64,000 nucleotides of DNA, from contig CACXES010000046.1 of the NCBI GenBank assembly GCA_902766745.1, positions 41,986 to 105,985 of the forward strand, written 5' to 3'. The notes beneath the pieces are model-generated. The model made no database searches. It was not told the origin of the DNA and was given only the letters and a program-made list of their open reading frames with translations. The DNA comes from an uncultured Ruminococcus sp. (lineage in GTDB: Bacteria; Bacillota; Clostridia; Monoglobales; Monoglobaceae). The position numbers and the translations under genes were made by a program. The first letter of the stretch is position 1, and each line of letters opens with the position of its first letter. This document shows, in pieces, positions 1 to 7,445 of this stretch.

Positions 1-875
1 ACGGCGATGTTGTTCTGCTTCAGAACACCAGATACAGAAAAGAAGAAACAAAGAACGAGGAGAATTTCAGCAAGGAGCTTGCATCTCTTGCGGAGGTCTT
101 TGTGAACGACGCTTTCGGAAGTGCGCACAGAGCGCATTGCTCAACGGTTGGAGTTACCGAGTATTTAAGCCCCTGTGCGGCAGGCTACCTGCTCGGAAAG
201 GAGCTTGATTTCCTGGGCAATGCAATCGACAATCCCACACGCCCGCTGGTTGCAATCCTCGGCGGTGCTAAGGTTGCGGATAAGCTCAATGTTATCTCAA
301 ACCTGCTTGAAAAATGTGATACGCTCATTATCGGCGGCGGTATGGCGTACACCTTCTTGAAGGCAAAGGGCTATGAGGTTGGAACATCTCTGGTTGATGA
401 TGAGAAGATTGAATACTGCAAGGATATGATGAAAAAGGCAGAGGAGCTCGGAAAGACAATGCTCCTGCCGGTAGATACCGTTGTAGCCTCCGAATTCCCG
501 AACCCCATCGACGCTGAAATATCGGTTGAGACGGTTCCGTCAAACTCGATTCCTGCGGATAAGATGGGACTTGACATCGGTGAAAAGACTCGTGAGTTGT
601 TTGCAGAGACGGTTAAGTCTGCTAAGACGGTTGTTTGGAACGGTCCTATGGGCGTGTTCGAGAACCCGACCCTTGCAAAGGGAACCATCGCTGTAGCAGA
701 AGCTTTGGCTAACACCGATGCTACCACAATTATCGGCGGCGGTGACAGTGCGGCGGCTGTAAATCAGCTCGGCTTCGGCGATAAGATGTCGCATATTTCC
801 ACCGGCGGCGGTGCTTCAATGGAATTCCTCGAAGGCAAGGAGCTTCCCGGTGTTGCGGCTCTTGACGAGAAATAA
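1..875 (+). CDS. pgk: Phosphoglycerate kinase, 5'-truncated by window edge
   Basis: Interconverts 1,3-bisphosphoglycerate plus ADP and 3-phosphoglycerate plus ATP in cytoplasmic glycolysis. The gene enters from the left; its frame is open from base 3 and no start is visible. About 290 of the usual ~395 residues are present. Visible motifs are [11 protein letters not shown] in the end of the substrate domain, GGAKVADK and [11 protein letters not shown] in the nucleotide domain, WNGPMGVFE, and GGGDSAAA near the C-terminus. It is followed 75 bp later by tpiA and then gpmI, a standard lower-glycolysis cluster. A GTG at 102 is inside the gene and is not the start. Identification is secure. Confidence 0.97.
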   Translation, partial: GDVVLLQNTRYRKEETKNEENFSKELASLAEVFVNDAFGSAHRAHCSTVGVTEYLSPCAAGYLLGKELDFLGNAIDNPTRPLVAILGGAKVADKLNVISNLLEKCDTLIIGGGMAYTFLKAKGYEVGTSLVDDEKIEYCKDMMKKAEELGKTMLLPVDTVVASEFPNPIDAEISVETVPSNSIPADKMGLDIGEKTRELFAETVKSAKTVVWNGPMGVFENPTLAKGTIAVAEALANTDATTIIGGGDSAAAVNQLGFGDKMSHISTGGGASMEFLEGKELPGVAALDEK

Positions 876-890
876 TTTATAAAAATCACA

Positions 891-915
891 TACCGCCGCA
901 ATTTTTGCGGCGGTA
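891..915 (+). terminator. Intergenic hairpin between pgk and tpiA
   Basis: A perfect 11-bp GC-rich stem with a 3-nt loop (arms 891-901 and 905-915). There is no U-run after it, so it is more likely an mRNA-stability or processing hairpin, or a weak terminator, than a full terminator. Confidence 0.5.
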
Positions 916-950
916 TGAGTCAATAAAATTCTACGAAAGGCAGATATACA

Positions 951-1703
951 ATGAGAAAAAAGATTATTGCTGGAAACTGGAAAATGAATAAGACTCCGTC
1001 CGAGGCAAAGGCTTTGGTAGAGGCTATTGCGCCGAAGGTTGCTGATGCGGCTTGCGATGTTGTTGTTTGTCCTACGGCGATTTGTATTCCGTCGGCAGTG
1101 TCGGCGGCAGAGGGTACCAATATTGCGGTCGGCGCACAGAATGTGCATTTTAAGGAGAGCGGCGCATACACGGGAGAGCTTGCCGGAAATATGCTTAAGG
1201 AGGCAGGCGTAGAGTATGTTATCATCGGTCACTCGGAGAGACGTCAGTACTTCGGAGAAACAGATGAAACCGTAAACCTCCGTACAAAGGCGGCAATCGC
1301 TGCAGGTCTTAAGCCTATCGTTTGCGTGGGAGAGAGCCTGACCGAACGTGAGCAGGGAATAATGGATGATACGGTTCGCCGTCAGACAAAGATTGCTTTC
1401 CTCGAGATTGATGCAGCTGATGCGAAGGATGTTGTCATTGCATACGAGCCGGTATGGGCAATCGGTACAGGCAAGACGGCTACTGCTGACCAGGCGGATG
1501 AGGTTTGCGGAATTATCCGTGAGACGATCAAGGGTCTGTATGGTGTAGAGGTAGCCGATGCGATCCGTATTCAGTACGGCGGCAGCATGAATGCAGGAAA
1601 CGCAGCAGAGCTTTTGGCGAAGCCGAACATAGACGGCGGTCTTATCGGCGGCGCAAGCCTTAAGCCCGATGATTTTGCTGTTATTGTTGATGCGGCAAAA
1701 TAA
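951..1703 (+). CDS. tpiA: Triosephosphate isomerase
   Basis: Interconverts dihydroxyacetone phosphate and glyceraldehyde 3-phosphate. It is 250 residues, the normal length for the family. Visible catalytic motifs are the substrate lysine in GNWKMN near the N-terminus, the electrophilic histidine in IIGHSERR around residue 95, and the catalytic glutamate plus flexible loop in [12 protein letters not shown] around residue 165. The phosphate-binding YGGS and GGASL are near the C-terminus. The start ATG at 951 follows an AAGG-type ribosome site. It lies between pgk and gpmI and is probably cotranscribed with them. Confidence 0.98.
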   Translation: MRKKIIAGNWKMNKTPSEAKALVEAIAPKVADAACDVVVCPTAICIPSAVSAAEGTNIAVGAQNVHFKESGAYTGELAGNMLKEAGVEYVIIGHSERRQYFGETDETVNLRTKAAIAAGLKPIVCVGESLTEREQGIMDDTVRRQTKIAFLEIDAADAKDVVIAYEPVWAIGTGKTATADQADEVCGIIRETIKGLYGVEVADAIRIQYGGSMNAGNAAELLAKPNIDGGLIGGASLKPDDFAVIVDAAK

Positions 1704-1712
1704 AGAATAGCT

Positions 1713-1743
1713 CAAAGCTGCCGCACTTTGTGCGGCAGCTTTG
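1713..1743 (+). terminator. Intergenic hairpin between tpiA and gpmI
   Basis: A perfect 14-bp stem (1713-1726 with 1730-1743) with a 3-nt loop, followed only by a weak T-rich stretch. With the pgk-tpiA hairpin it suggests processing or partial termination between the glycolysis genes rather than independent units, since no good promoter is visible before gpmI. Confidence 0.5.
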
Positions 1744-1776
1744 TTAAGATTATTACAGAAAGGCTTTGAAATACAG

Positions 1777-3306
1777 ATGAGCAAAAAACCATATGCTTTA
1801 ATTATAATGGACGGCTTCGGAGTAAACGAGCGTCACGAGGGGAATGCGATTTATGCCGCAAATACCCCGAATCTTGATAAATATTTGAAGGAATGTCCGA
1901 ACTCCATTGTTCATGCCTCGGGTATGGACGTGGGTTTGCCCGAAGGGCAGATGGGTAACTCTGAGGTGGGACATACCAACATCGGTGCCGGACGAATAGT
2001 TTATCAGGAGCTTACAAGAATTACAAAATCAATAAATGACGGAGACTTTTTTGAAAACCCCGTCCTCTGTGCCGCTATGGAAAATTGCAAGAAAAACGGC
2101 ACGGCTCTGCACCTGATGGGACTTCTGTCAAGCGGCGGAGTGCACAGCCATAACACACACCTGTACGGACTTTTGGATATGGCAAAGAGAAACGGCATCT
2201 CCAAGGTATATGTTCACGCATTTCTGGACGGACGTGATGTGCCGCCTTCGTCTGCGGCGGATTTTGCAGAGGAGCTTGTGGCGAAAATTCGTGAAATCGG
2301 TGTCGGTGATATTGCCACGGTTATGGGCAGATATTATGCAATGGACAGAGATAACCGCTGGGAAAGAGTTGAAAAGGCGTACAAGGCCATGGTTCTCGGT
2401 GAAGGAAACAAGTGCGGAAGTGCGGTAACTGCGATTAAATCCAGCTATAATGATGATGTTACCGATGAATTTGTTATTCCGACTGTTATTGAAAGAGACG
2501 GAAGCCCCGTCGGTACAATAGGCGAAAATGATTCTGTTGTATTCTTCAACTTCAGACCCGATCGTGCAAGAGAGATAACCCGTACGATAGTTGACCCGGA
2601 TTTCAGCGGCTTTGAGCGGAATTTCTTTAAGACATTTTTTGTATGTATGACTCAGTACGATGCGTCAATGCCCAATGTAGAGGTTGCGTTCAAGCCTGAA
2701 ACTCTGATAAATACCTTTGGCGAGTATGTGAGCAAAAAAGGAATGACACAGCTCAGAATTGCCGAGACAGAGAAGTATGCTCATGTTACATTCTTCTTCA
2801 ACGGCGGCGTTGAAGAGGTGTATGAAGGCGAGGACAGAGTGCTCGTAAATTCTCCGAAGGTTGCGACCTATGACTTACAGCCGGAAATGAGCGCACCCGA
2901 GGTGTGTGAAAAGGTTGTTGAGAGAATCAAGAGCGGCGAGTACGATTTAATTGTTTTGAACTATGCGAACTGTGACATGGTCGGACATACGGGTGTGTTT
3001 GATGCGGCGGTCAAGGCGGTTGAAACCGTTGATACCTGTGTCGGAAAGACTGTTGATGCAATTCTTGAAATGGGTGGAGTTGCGCTGATTACCGCTGATC
3101 ACGGCAATGCGGATCAGATGGTGGATTATGATACACGGTCTCCGTTTACGGCACATACAACAAATGTTGTACCTCTTGTCCTTGTGGGAGCAGACGATAA
3201 GAAGTTGAAAAACGGACGGCTTGCGGATTTGGCGCCTACCATGCTTGACCTTATGGGGCTTGACAAGCCTGAGGAAATGACAGGGGAAAGCCTGCTTGAG
3301 AAATAA
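1777..3306 (+). CDS. gpmI: 2,3-bisphosphoglycerate-independent phosphoglycerate mutase
   Basis: Interconverts 3- and 2-phosphoglycerate using two Mn ions. The start is ATG 1777 ([15 protein letters not shown]), preceded by AGAAAGG; an upstream TTG in frame at 1741 lies in the hairpin and is rejected. The resulting 509 residues match the family. Visible motifs are the metal-binding MDGFG near the N-terminus, the phosphoserine region MGNSEVGH around residue 60, [22 protein letters not shown], and the metal ligands in [12 protein letters not shown] and ITADHGNAD. It is the last gene of the glycolysis cluster and is followed by a terminator. Confidence 0.97.
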   Translation: MSKKPYALIIMDGFGVNERHEGNAIYAANTPNLDKYLKECPNSIVHASGMDVGLPEGQMGNSEVGHTNIGAGRIVYQELTRITKSINDGDFFENPVLCAAMENCKKNGTALHLMGLLSSGGVHSHNTHLYGLLDMAKRNGISKVYVHAFLDGRDVPPSSAADFAEELVAKIREIGVGDIATVMGRYYAMDRDNRWERVEKAYKAMVLGEGNKCGSAVTAIKSSYNDDVTDEFVIPTVIERDGSPVGTIGENDSVVFFNFRPDRAREITRTIVDPDFSGFERNFFKTFFVCMTQYDASMPNVEVAFKPETLINTFGEYVSKKGMTQLRIAETEKYAHVTFFFNGGVEEVYEGEDRVLVNSPKVATYDLQPEMSAPEVCEKVVERIKSGEYDLIVLNYANCDMVGHTGVFDAAVKAVETVDTCVGKTVDAILEMGGVALITADHGNADQMVDYDTRSPFTAHTTNVVPLVLVGADDKKLKNGRLADLAPTMLDLMGLDKPEEMTGESLLEK

Positions 3307-3377
3307 AAACTGATTTGTAAACCGAGTAATATTTAAGATTCGGTTTTAAATAGGCATCATAGAAAATGGCATAACAA

Positions 3378-3404
3378 AAGGGTTTGGAGAATCTCCAAAC
3401 CCTT
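3378..3404 (+). terminator. Terminator downstream of gpmI
   Basis: An 11-bp stem (3378-3388 with 3394-3404) flanked by A-rich and T-rich sequence on its two sides. It can serve gpmI on the plus strand and the rubrerythrin tail on the minus strand. Confidence 0.75.
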
Positions 3405-3420
3405 ATTTTACTTGATTAAA

Positions 3421-3489
3421 TTAACCGAAGTATCTCTTAAGCATACCTTCAAAGCCCTTACCGTGTCTTGCTTCGTCTTGAAACTGCAT
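3421..3489 (-). pseudogene. 3' tail of a rubrerythrin-type gene; attachment-site remnant
   Basis: On the minus strand 22 codons read MQFQDEARHGKGFEGMLKRYFG then stop. The DEARHGK and LKRYFG pieces match what I know of the C-terminus of clostridial rubrerythrin/reverse-rubrerythrin (NADH peroxidase) proteins, where the Glu and His are di-iron ligands. The rest of the gene (about 150 residues) is absent and mobile-element DNA starts directly upstream. The in-frame ATG may be chance or may be supplied by the element. I read this as the insertion point of the element into the 3' part of a host rubrerythrin gene. The N-terminal part should lie at the other junction but is not found in this window. 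Confidence 0.7.
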
Positions 3490-3548
3490 TTGCGATCACC
3501 TCGTATTTACTGCGTTTGTGGGACTTTTTGCCCCTGACGATTTTAGCA

Positions 3549-3586
3549 TTTCCCACGGATTTCCCACGTAAATTTTGTTTCCCACG
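3549..3586. repeat. Three TTTCCCACG direct repeats at element end
   Basis: TTTCCCACG occurs at 3549-3557, 3560-3568 and 3578-3586, with a related GTGGGAC at 3517-3523. They sit between the rubrerythrin tail and the excisionase gene, where integrase or excisionase arm-type binding sites are expected in tyrosine-recombinase elements. Confidence 0.6.
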
Positions 3587-3590
3587 GAGG

Positions 3591-3842
3591 TTATTTTTGA
3601 ACACCTTCATCGGGTTTCGTGGCTAATATCTCATCGAAATCCAAACCGTCATTTTTCTCTAAGAATTCTATCAGTGCTTTTCTTGTAACTTTTCTGCATC
3701 CGAGCTTTGTAGAACGAAGTAAGCCCTTATTAATCAAAGCATAGACATAATTCTTATTTACTTTAAGTAGTCCTGCTACTTCCTTTATAGTATACACTAA
3801 ATCTTCGTTTTTGTCAATGATTCGGTCGGTTTTTTGCATCAT
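3591..3842 (-). CDS. Excisionase-like small helix-turn-helix protein
   Basis: An 83-residue protein with a MerR/excisionase-type winged helix-turn-helix. YTIKEVAGLLKVNKNYVYALI (residues about 17-37) is the DNA-binding helix pair, followed by a wing with LGCRKVTRKALIEFL. This matches Xis proteins of Tn916-like elements, which bend DNA at the element ends and direct excision. ATG 3842 follows AAGGAGG inside the end of the upstream sigma-like gene, so the two are coupled. Normally the integrase gene follows directly; here only about 100 bp with repeats and the rubrerythrin tail follow. Excisionase role is inferred from fold and position. Confidence 0.75.
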   Translation of the reverse strand: MMQKTDRIIDKNEDLVYTIKEVAGLLKVNKNYVYALINKGLLRSTKLGCRKVTRKALIEFLEKNDGLDFDEILATKPDEGVQK

Positions 3843-3844
3843 TT

Positions 3845-4219
3845 TTATTCAACCTCCTTATATTTTAGCACTCCACAGTGAAAATGCTCGTTTAATTCCA
3901 CTTTTAGTTTTTCTAATCCACTTTTCTTTTGAACATAAACACTGTTAATATTCGTATCCAACAAAAAAGCTATCTCCAGTAGAGCTACATCATTTAATAT
4001 GTTAAGTATTATGATTATACGCTCTATTTTAGATAGCTTTAACAATCCATTTATTATAATAGCATTATCAATTTCCGTTCGCAGCATTGTTACTGCAATC
4101 TTATCGAGTATTTTCCTACTTTCCAAAGTTAATTCTCTGTCCGTAAAAACATATTCTTCTTTGTTATCATTTTTTTTAGTCAGGCACCAGTCAGTAATCA
4201 TATATAACAAACTAAGCAT
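3845..4219 (-). CDS. Sigma-70 region-4-like regulator (divergent)
   Basis: A protein of 124 residues starting at ATG 4219 behind GGAGG. The second half (LSKIERIIIILNIL, then a helix-turn-helix around NINSVYVQKKSGLEKLK) resembles sigma-70 region 4 of small element-encoded sigma-like proteins. The N-terminal half has no recognisable promoter-melting region, so it may act as a DNA-binding regulator rather than a full sigma factor. It is translationally close to the excisionase gene (2-bp gap after its stop). It is preceded by a long structured leader. Confidence 0.55.
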   Translation of the reverse strand: MLSLLYMITDWCLTKKNDNKEEYVFTDRELTLESRKILDKIAVTMLRTEIDNAIIINGLLKLSKIERIIIILNILNDVALLEIAFLLDTNINSVYVQKKSGLEKLKVELNEHFHCGVLKYKEVE

Positions 4220-4225
4220 TTCCAC

Positions 4226-4578
4226 TCCTCCTTTCGTTCACGGTATGTATCGTGAACAGTGTCATGAACTGAGTATGCTGTCCGGCGCCTGTGGCTACAG
4301 GTCCATAGAAATCTCATCTCTCCGCCTTCACTATGGCCGAGCCGCGGTTTACGGAAGTATCATTATACCCTCTACTTGTCATCGCGTTATATGGAAGCCA
4401 CCCACATATAAGTGCTCTTGGTTCTGTTCGCCACGCAGACGGATAGCCGCTCTCAATAGAGGAATGTACCGGTCAGATTCAATATTAAGTTGTCAAAGAG
4501 CATTAGGGATGTCTTTTCATTAAGTAAGAACAGTAAAAAAAACATAAATCTAACCACCTTGAAAAAAATTTTTTGAAA
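4226..4578 (-). ncRNA. Long GC-richer structured leader upstream of sigma-like/xis genes
   Basis: About 350 nt without a normal gene and richer in GC than its neighbours. On the minus strand it contains several inverted repeats: CCATAG/CTATGG arms, a CCTGT-AGCC-ACAGG hairpin, and TTCACG/CGTGAA just before the ribosome site. It also holds a TATAAT-like box near 4360. It may be a structured 5' leader or small RNA controlling the sigma-like and excisionase genes. No known RNA family was recognised. Confidence 0.4.
4453..4545 (-). CDS. Possible 30-residue hydrophobic leader peptide
   Basis: ATG 4545 lies 6-7 nt after AAGGTGG and opens a 30-codon frame starting MFFLLFLLNEKTSL and ending LTGTFLY before TGA. 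It sits at the head of the structured leader, downstream of the terminator at 4579. Position and a good ribosome site suggest a regulatory leader peptide, but such a short frame could be chance. Confidence 0.3.
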   Translation of the reverse strand: MFFLLFLLNEKTSLMLFDNLILNLTGTFLY

Positions 4579-4604
4579 AAGGTCCCGGATTTCTCCGAGA
4601 CCTT
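4579..4604 (-). terminator. Terminator after the HTH/sigma operon
   Basis: A 10-bp stem (AAGGTCTCGG with CCGGGACCTT on the minus strand) followed by TTTTTC, directly after the stop of the 63-residue gene. Confidence 0.8.
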
Positions 4605-4608
4605 AATT

Positions 4609-4800
4609 TTATATATTAAACTTAGATATTTTTAGTGCTATCCGAATGAGTATGTATTGACGTAGATCTTCATCATATTCACCATCAATAAAACAATATT
4701 TGTTTATCAATGGTTCATACATCTCAATAATCTTTTCTAGTGCTTTATGCTCACCAGCAATAGCAGCTTGTAAAACAAAATGGAAATCATTGCTTGTCAT
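4609..4800 (-). CDS. Small helix-turn-helix protein of Tn916-like regulatory module
   Basis: A 63-residue protein. Its sequence (FVLQAAIAGEHKALEKIIEMYEPLINKYC followed by an acidic end) is like the short HTH/sigma-region-2-like proteins that pair with a sigma-70-like protein in Tn916/Tn1549-type elements. ATG 4800 overlaps the TGA of the upstream sigma gene, so translation is coupled. Family knowledge suggests a role in switching on transfer or excision functions; the exact role is not shown by the sequence. Confidence 0.65.
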   Translation of the reverse strand: MTSNDFHFVLQAAIAGEHKALEKIIEMYEPLINKYCFIDGEYDEDLRQYILIRIALKISKFNI

Positions 4801-5210
4801 GAATCACCACCGCCTTTTCCAAGCTTCTTCCGCAACAATTTAATTGCTCTTAATTTCTGATTGTACACATACTGAGGAGAGCAATTGAGATGTTTTGCGA
4901 TGAATTCGGGCTTGACCTCATCCACAAATAGCATTTTTAAAATTTTTTGTTTCATCAAAGGTAACTCATAAAATGCCTTCGCTAACCGTTCTTCTTCAAA
5001 ATCGAATTCATCTTTTCCAACAGGTATCGGAATATCTTTATAGTCAACCAAAAATTCATCCTCAAACAAACTATCAATAGATATTGTGATAACCTCTTTT
5101 TTGTATTCCTCTAAATAATTAATTTTTGCGTTTTTTATTAATTTTTCTAACCATACAGTGAACCGCGCACGCAAAGCGTCATGCTCACCATCGACCTGTC
5201 TGTGATACAT
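4797..5210 (-). CDS. Sigma-70 family-like protein, 137 residues
   Basis: The start ATG 5210 (MYHRQVDGEHDAL) follows AGGAGG; the frame extends upstream without a ribosome site. The C-terminal half carries a region-4-type helix-turn-helix: LPLMKQKILKMLF, then VKPEFIAKHLNCSPQYVYNQ, then a basic tail. It forms a coupled pair with the 63-residue gene, as in Tn916-like elements. A strong hairpin ends just before its ribosome site, so translation or transcript stability may be controlled. Confidence 0.75.
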   Translation of the reverse strand: MYHRQVDGEHDALRARFTVWLEKLIKNAKINYLEEYKKEVITISIDSLFEDEFLVDYKDIPIPVGKDEFDFEEERLAKAFYELPLMKQKILKMLFVDEVKPEFIAKHLNCSPQYVYNQKLRAIKLLRKKLGKGGGDS

Positions 5211-5227
5211 GATGATGCCTCCTTTTC

Positions 5228-5270
5228 GGCACACCACCACGACAGGTGTGCAACATGCCATGATGGCATG
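5228..5270 (-). promoter_or_regulatory. Two hairpins immediately upstream of the sigma gene
   Basis: CATGCCAT/ATGGCATG (5254-5270) is an 8-bp perfect palindrome with a 1-nt centre. Next to it GCACACC/GGTGTGC (5229-5251) forms a stem ending about 9 nt before AGGAGG. Both are candidates for an operator or RNA control element. Confidence 0.45.
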
Positions 5271-5348
5271 CTGTGATTAGTAAATATTAAATGAGAAACC
5301 ACAGTCATTAAAACATTGGAATCACCCCCTTTCTCGAAAGAAAACAAA

Positions 5349-5386
5349 AAACGGCCATACCTCACCTGTGCGGGGTATAACCGTTT
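5349..5386 (-). terminator. Terminator or attenuator between XRE gene and sigma gene
   Basis: A 13-bp stem with one G-U/mismatch region (AAACGG...CCGTTT outer arms, ATACC/GGTAT inner arms) followed by TTTTTTG on the minus strand. It lies 130-180 bp before the sigma gene start, so it may attenuate that operon or end the XRE transcript. Confidence 0.7.
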
Positions 5387-5493
5387 AACGCAATACAAAC
5401 AATGAACAAACTGCAAAGTTGCCCATTTACATTTGATTTTATATTTTCTTGTAGTCTTTACTTTAACAATATCTCCTTATCATATGTAGCCTC

Positions 5494-5835
5494 CTATTTT
5501 GATGAATCGTATTTGTCAAAATGATCTAAAAGACTAACAATCATATCACAAACAACAAGTTTTTTGTCAAGCGAATACTTCTCAATTCTATCTGATATAT
5601 CCTTTAAATAAATCTTTTCAGGAAATTTGCTGTCTTTAACAAGCAACTGATCAACCGTAACATTTAAGGCATTTGCAATTGACACAATTGCTTCAAGGCT
5701 GGGTGTTGTTCTATTGTTTTCCAATTGACCTATATAGGAATCGCTGTAATTTGTCATTGCTGCGAGATCTTTTTGCAAAAGTCCTTGAATTTTGCGATAT
5801 TTCTTTATGTTTTTTCCTAATGCAACATAATCCAC
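5494..5835 (-). CDS. XRE-family transcriptional regulator
   Basis: A 113-residue protein with an N-terminal Cro/C1-type helix-turn-helix (residues about 6-62: LGKNIKKYRKIQGLLQKDLA, then YIGQLENNRTTPSLEAI and VSIANALNVTVDQLL). The C-terminal ~45 residues are probably a dimerisation segment. It lies between the partition genes and the sigma module, the usual place for an element repressor. AGAGGAGAAG precedes ATG 5835. Targets are unknown. Confidence 0.85.
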   Translation of the reverse strand: MDYVALGKNIKKYRKIQGLLQKDLAAMTNYSDSYIGQLENNRTTPSLEAIVSIANALNVTVDQLLVKDSKFPEKIYLKDISDRIEKYSLDKKLVVCDMIVSLLDHFDKYDSSK

Positions 5836-5963
5836 TTTAATCTTCTCCTCTATAATATATTATACATCATATTTCGACAATGCGGTGCGCTTAGGTGGTT
5901 GGGTATACGCAGTAATAGTGGTTTATGAGCATTATTTTACCAAGAAAATTAACCTACAAAACA

Positions 5964-5996
5964 AATAAGCCTGACTAACAGTAGTACAGGCTTATT
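5964..5996 (-). terminator. Terminator of the partition operon
   Basis: A 10-bp perfect stem AATAAGCCTG/CAGGCTTATT with a 13-nt loop and a following T-rich tract on the minus strand, 11 bp after the ParR-like gene stop. Confidence 0.85.
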
Positions 5997-6007
5997 GTTG
6001 GTTATAT

Positions 6008-6376
6008 TTAGAACTGGTCAAGATTATCAAGCATTATAGCAATATTTTTATCCAGACTATCCGCATCAATACTATTGGCAGCAGTCTGTGTGTTATCAGT
6101 GATTTGCATATTTGCTATTGTTTCAGCAACCAATTCCCGTACCATTTGCTCAATTTTTTCTTTACTGTGAGCAGATGGTGATGCCGTGATTTTTATCTCG
6201 ATTTTCCCATGAGCATTTTCAAGCTCTGGGTGTTTGTCAATATATTCGCTCAGCACATCAACAATTAAACTGCTCTTACGATTCCCAAGCCGTTCCAGAA
6301 GCTCTCCGACACGTCTTTCTTTTTCTGTGTTGCCGCCAAAGCCAAGCGAATAGCGATATTTACCGTCCTTGAACAT
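6008..6376 (-). CDS. ParR/StbC-like partition adaptor
   Basis: A 122-residue protein directly downstream of the actin-like gene (15-bp gap). The N-terminal half (GELLERLGNRKSSLIVDVLSEY) has the pattern of a ribbon-helix-helix DNA-binding domain. The C-terminal part is acidic and probably flexible, as in ParR adaptors that link centromere DNA to actin-like filaments. Family assignment rests mainly on position and the RHH-like segment. The pair would keep an extrachromosomal form of the element stably inherited. Confidence 0.6.
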   Translation of the reverse strand: MFKDGKYRYSLGFGGNTEKERRVGELLERLGNRKSSLIVDVLSEYIDKHPELENAHGKIEIKITASPSAHSKEKIEQMVRELVAETIANMQITDNTQTAANSIDADSLDKNIAIMLDNLDQF

Positions 6377-6391
6377 TACAATCCCCCTGTT

Positions 6392-7309
6392 CTACGAGGT
6401 TAGTTTAGAAAGCTTCATCCGTCCAAGCATATCATATCCTATTGTATTAGCATTTGTTGAAGAAATAAATTCAGCCTTCGCAACTAAGGGAGAATTCTCT
6501 ATAAACGGACGAAGCAAAATGCTGCCACCACCAACAAATATTGCCGGATTAGAACGCAGATCAACCTGCAGTTCTCGGAGTTGATCCAAAATGCCTTTGG
6601 CGTGTATCCTCGTTTCTGCAACGATTGCATCTTTTACCTCTTGTGGGAGAATTGTCTCTTTTCCGCTGAGCACCGCACTGACATGCTCATCATCAATATT
6701 CATATTGTGCAGAATATTAACTTTTCGCGCAATCTCGTTATTCATGGTGATGATACCTGATTCAAGACTGCGGCAAAACTGCATGTCCGGTTTGCCGTTA
6801 CGAAGAAGCAATACGTCAGTAGTGTATCCGCCAATATCTACAATAAACATTCTCATTGTATTAACAATAAGATTGCTTTTAGGAACAACTGCCGCATAAG
6901 CCTGCGGAAATACCATAACGTGATTGATAACAATGCAGTACGGTTTGTCGTTATAAACGAAACGAACCTCATTTTCTCTTTTGAAGTAATTTGCAAAACG
7001 GTCCTTTAATACGCCGTAATGCTCCGGTGGAAGACCTACAGCGAGGTCAACGGTTTCTACAGGCACATATCTGCCCGTAGACTCAAGTTCTTTGGCAATG
7101 GCGAACAATGTAAGAATAAAGTATCTTTCATCCTCGGTTTTGTCCATCATATATGTAATTCTTTTACTGCTGAGCGTCCAGTAGCGTCCATCATACTCCA
7201 GAACTTCGTCATTGATATGCGGTTTTACAGTATGTTCGGATAACCCCGAAATGAAAGAGTGGTTCACGGTTTTAATAGCAGAATTACCGTGGTCAATTGA
7301 AATTAACAT
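6392..7309 (-). CDS. ParM/StbA-type actin-like segregation ATPase
   Basis: A 305-residue protein of the actin/Hsp70 ATPase fold found in type II plasmid partition systems. Phosphate-1 loop ISIDHGNSAIK is at the N-terminus, phosphate-2 FIVDIGGYTTDVLLL is near residue 155, and the adenosine motif AIFVGGGSILL is near residue 260. The length is close to ParM (about 320). The protein should polymerise and push sister copies apart together with the downstream ParR-like adaptor. ATG 7309 follows a CTGGAGG-type site. Presence of a partition system implies the element has, or had, a plasmid-like stage. Confidence 0.85.
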   Translation of the reverse strand: MLISIDHGNSAIKTVNHSFISGLSEHTVKPHINDEVLEYDGRYWTLSSKRITYMMDKTEDERYFILTLFAIAKELESTGRYVPVETVDLAVGLPPEHYGVLKDRFANYFKRENEVRFVYNDKPYCIVINHVMVFPQAYAAVVPKSNLIVNTMRMFIVDIGGYTTDVLLLRNGKPDMQFCRSLESGIITMNNEIARKVNILHNMNIDDEHVSAVLSGKETILPQEVKDAIVAETRIHAKGILDQLRELQVDLRSNPAIFVGGGSILLRPFIENSPLVAKAEFISSTNANTIGYDMLGRMKLSKLTS

Positions 7310-7329
7310 TTTGAATACCTCCAGTTTTT

Positions 7330-7383
7330 ATTATACTATATAAATTACACATTATAAAATGCGTATTTACAACAAAAATGCGT
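7330..7383 (-). promoter_or_regulatory. Candidate promoter and parC-like repeats of the partition operon
   Basis: A TATAAT -10 box (7330-7335, minus strand) has a weak -35. AAAATGCGT occurs twice in the same orientation at 7356-7364 and 7375-7383, 19 bp apart. This could be the ParR operator or part of a centromere. Only two copies are seen, fewer than in classical parC. Confidence 0.4.
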
Positions 7384-7409
7384 TTTAATCTATCGAATGA
7401 GCATATAAA

Positions 7410-7438
7410 ATGAGGCATAGCACAGTGCCATACCTCAT
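7410..7438 (-). terminator. Terminator after primase-like gene
   Basis: A 14-nt arm ATGAGGTATGGCAC pairs with GTGCTATGCCTCAT (two G-U pairs), followed by TTTTAT on the minus strand. It ends the replication/recombination operon, 8 bp after the 7446 stop. Confidence 0.8.
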
Positions 7439-7445
7439 TCCATAC

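Noticed and set aside
816..1784. 322-codon open frame on the minus strand over tpiA
   Set aside because: It is antisense to a clear triosephosphate isomerase gene, rich in Cys, Arg and Ser, without a ribosome site.
3400..3500. tRNA gene as the attachment site
   Set aside because: No tRNA-like cloverleaf is present; the flanking sequence is a rubrerythrin coding end.
3549..3586. TTTCCCACG repeats as a CRISPR array
   Set aside because: Only three 9-bp units with spacers of 2 and 9 bp and no cas genes; they fit recombinase-binding sites better.
3999..4523. 174-codon plus-strand frame over the sigma-like gene and leader
   Set aside because: Starts inside the antisense of a better-supported gene and encodes no recognisable domain.
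5147..5416. 89-codon minus-strand frame overlapping the sigma gene start
   Set aside because: Runs through the terminator and hairpins and ends inside the sigma gene in another frame; the sigma gene has the better ribosome site and domain.
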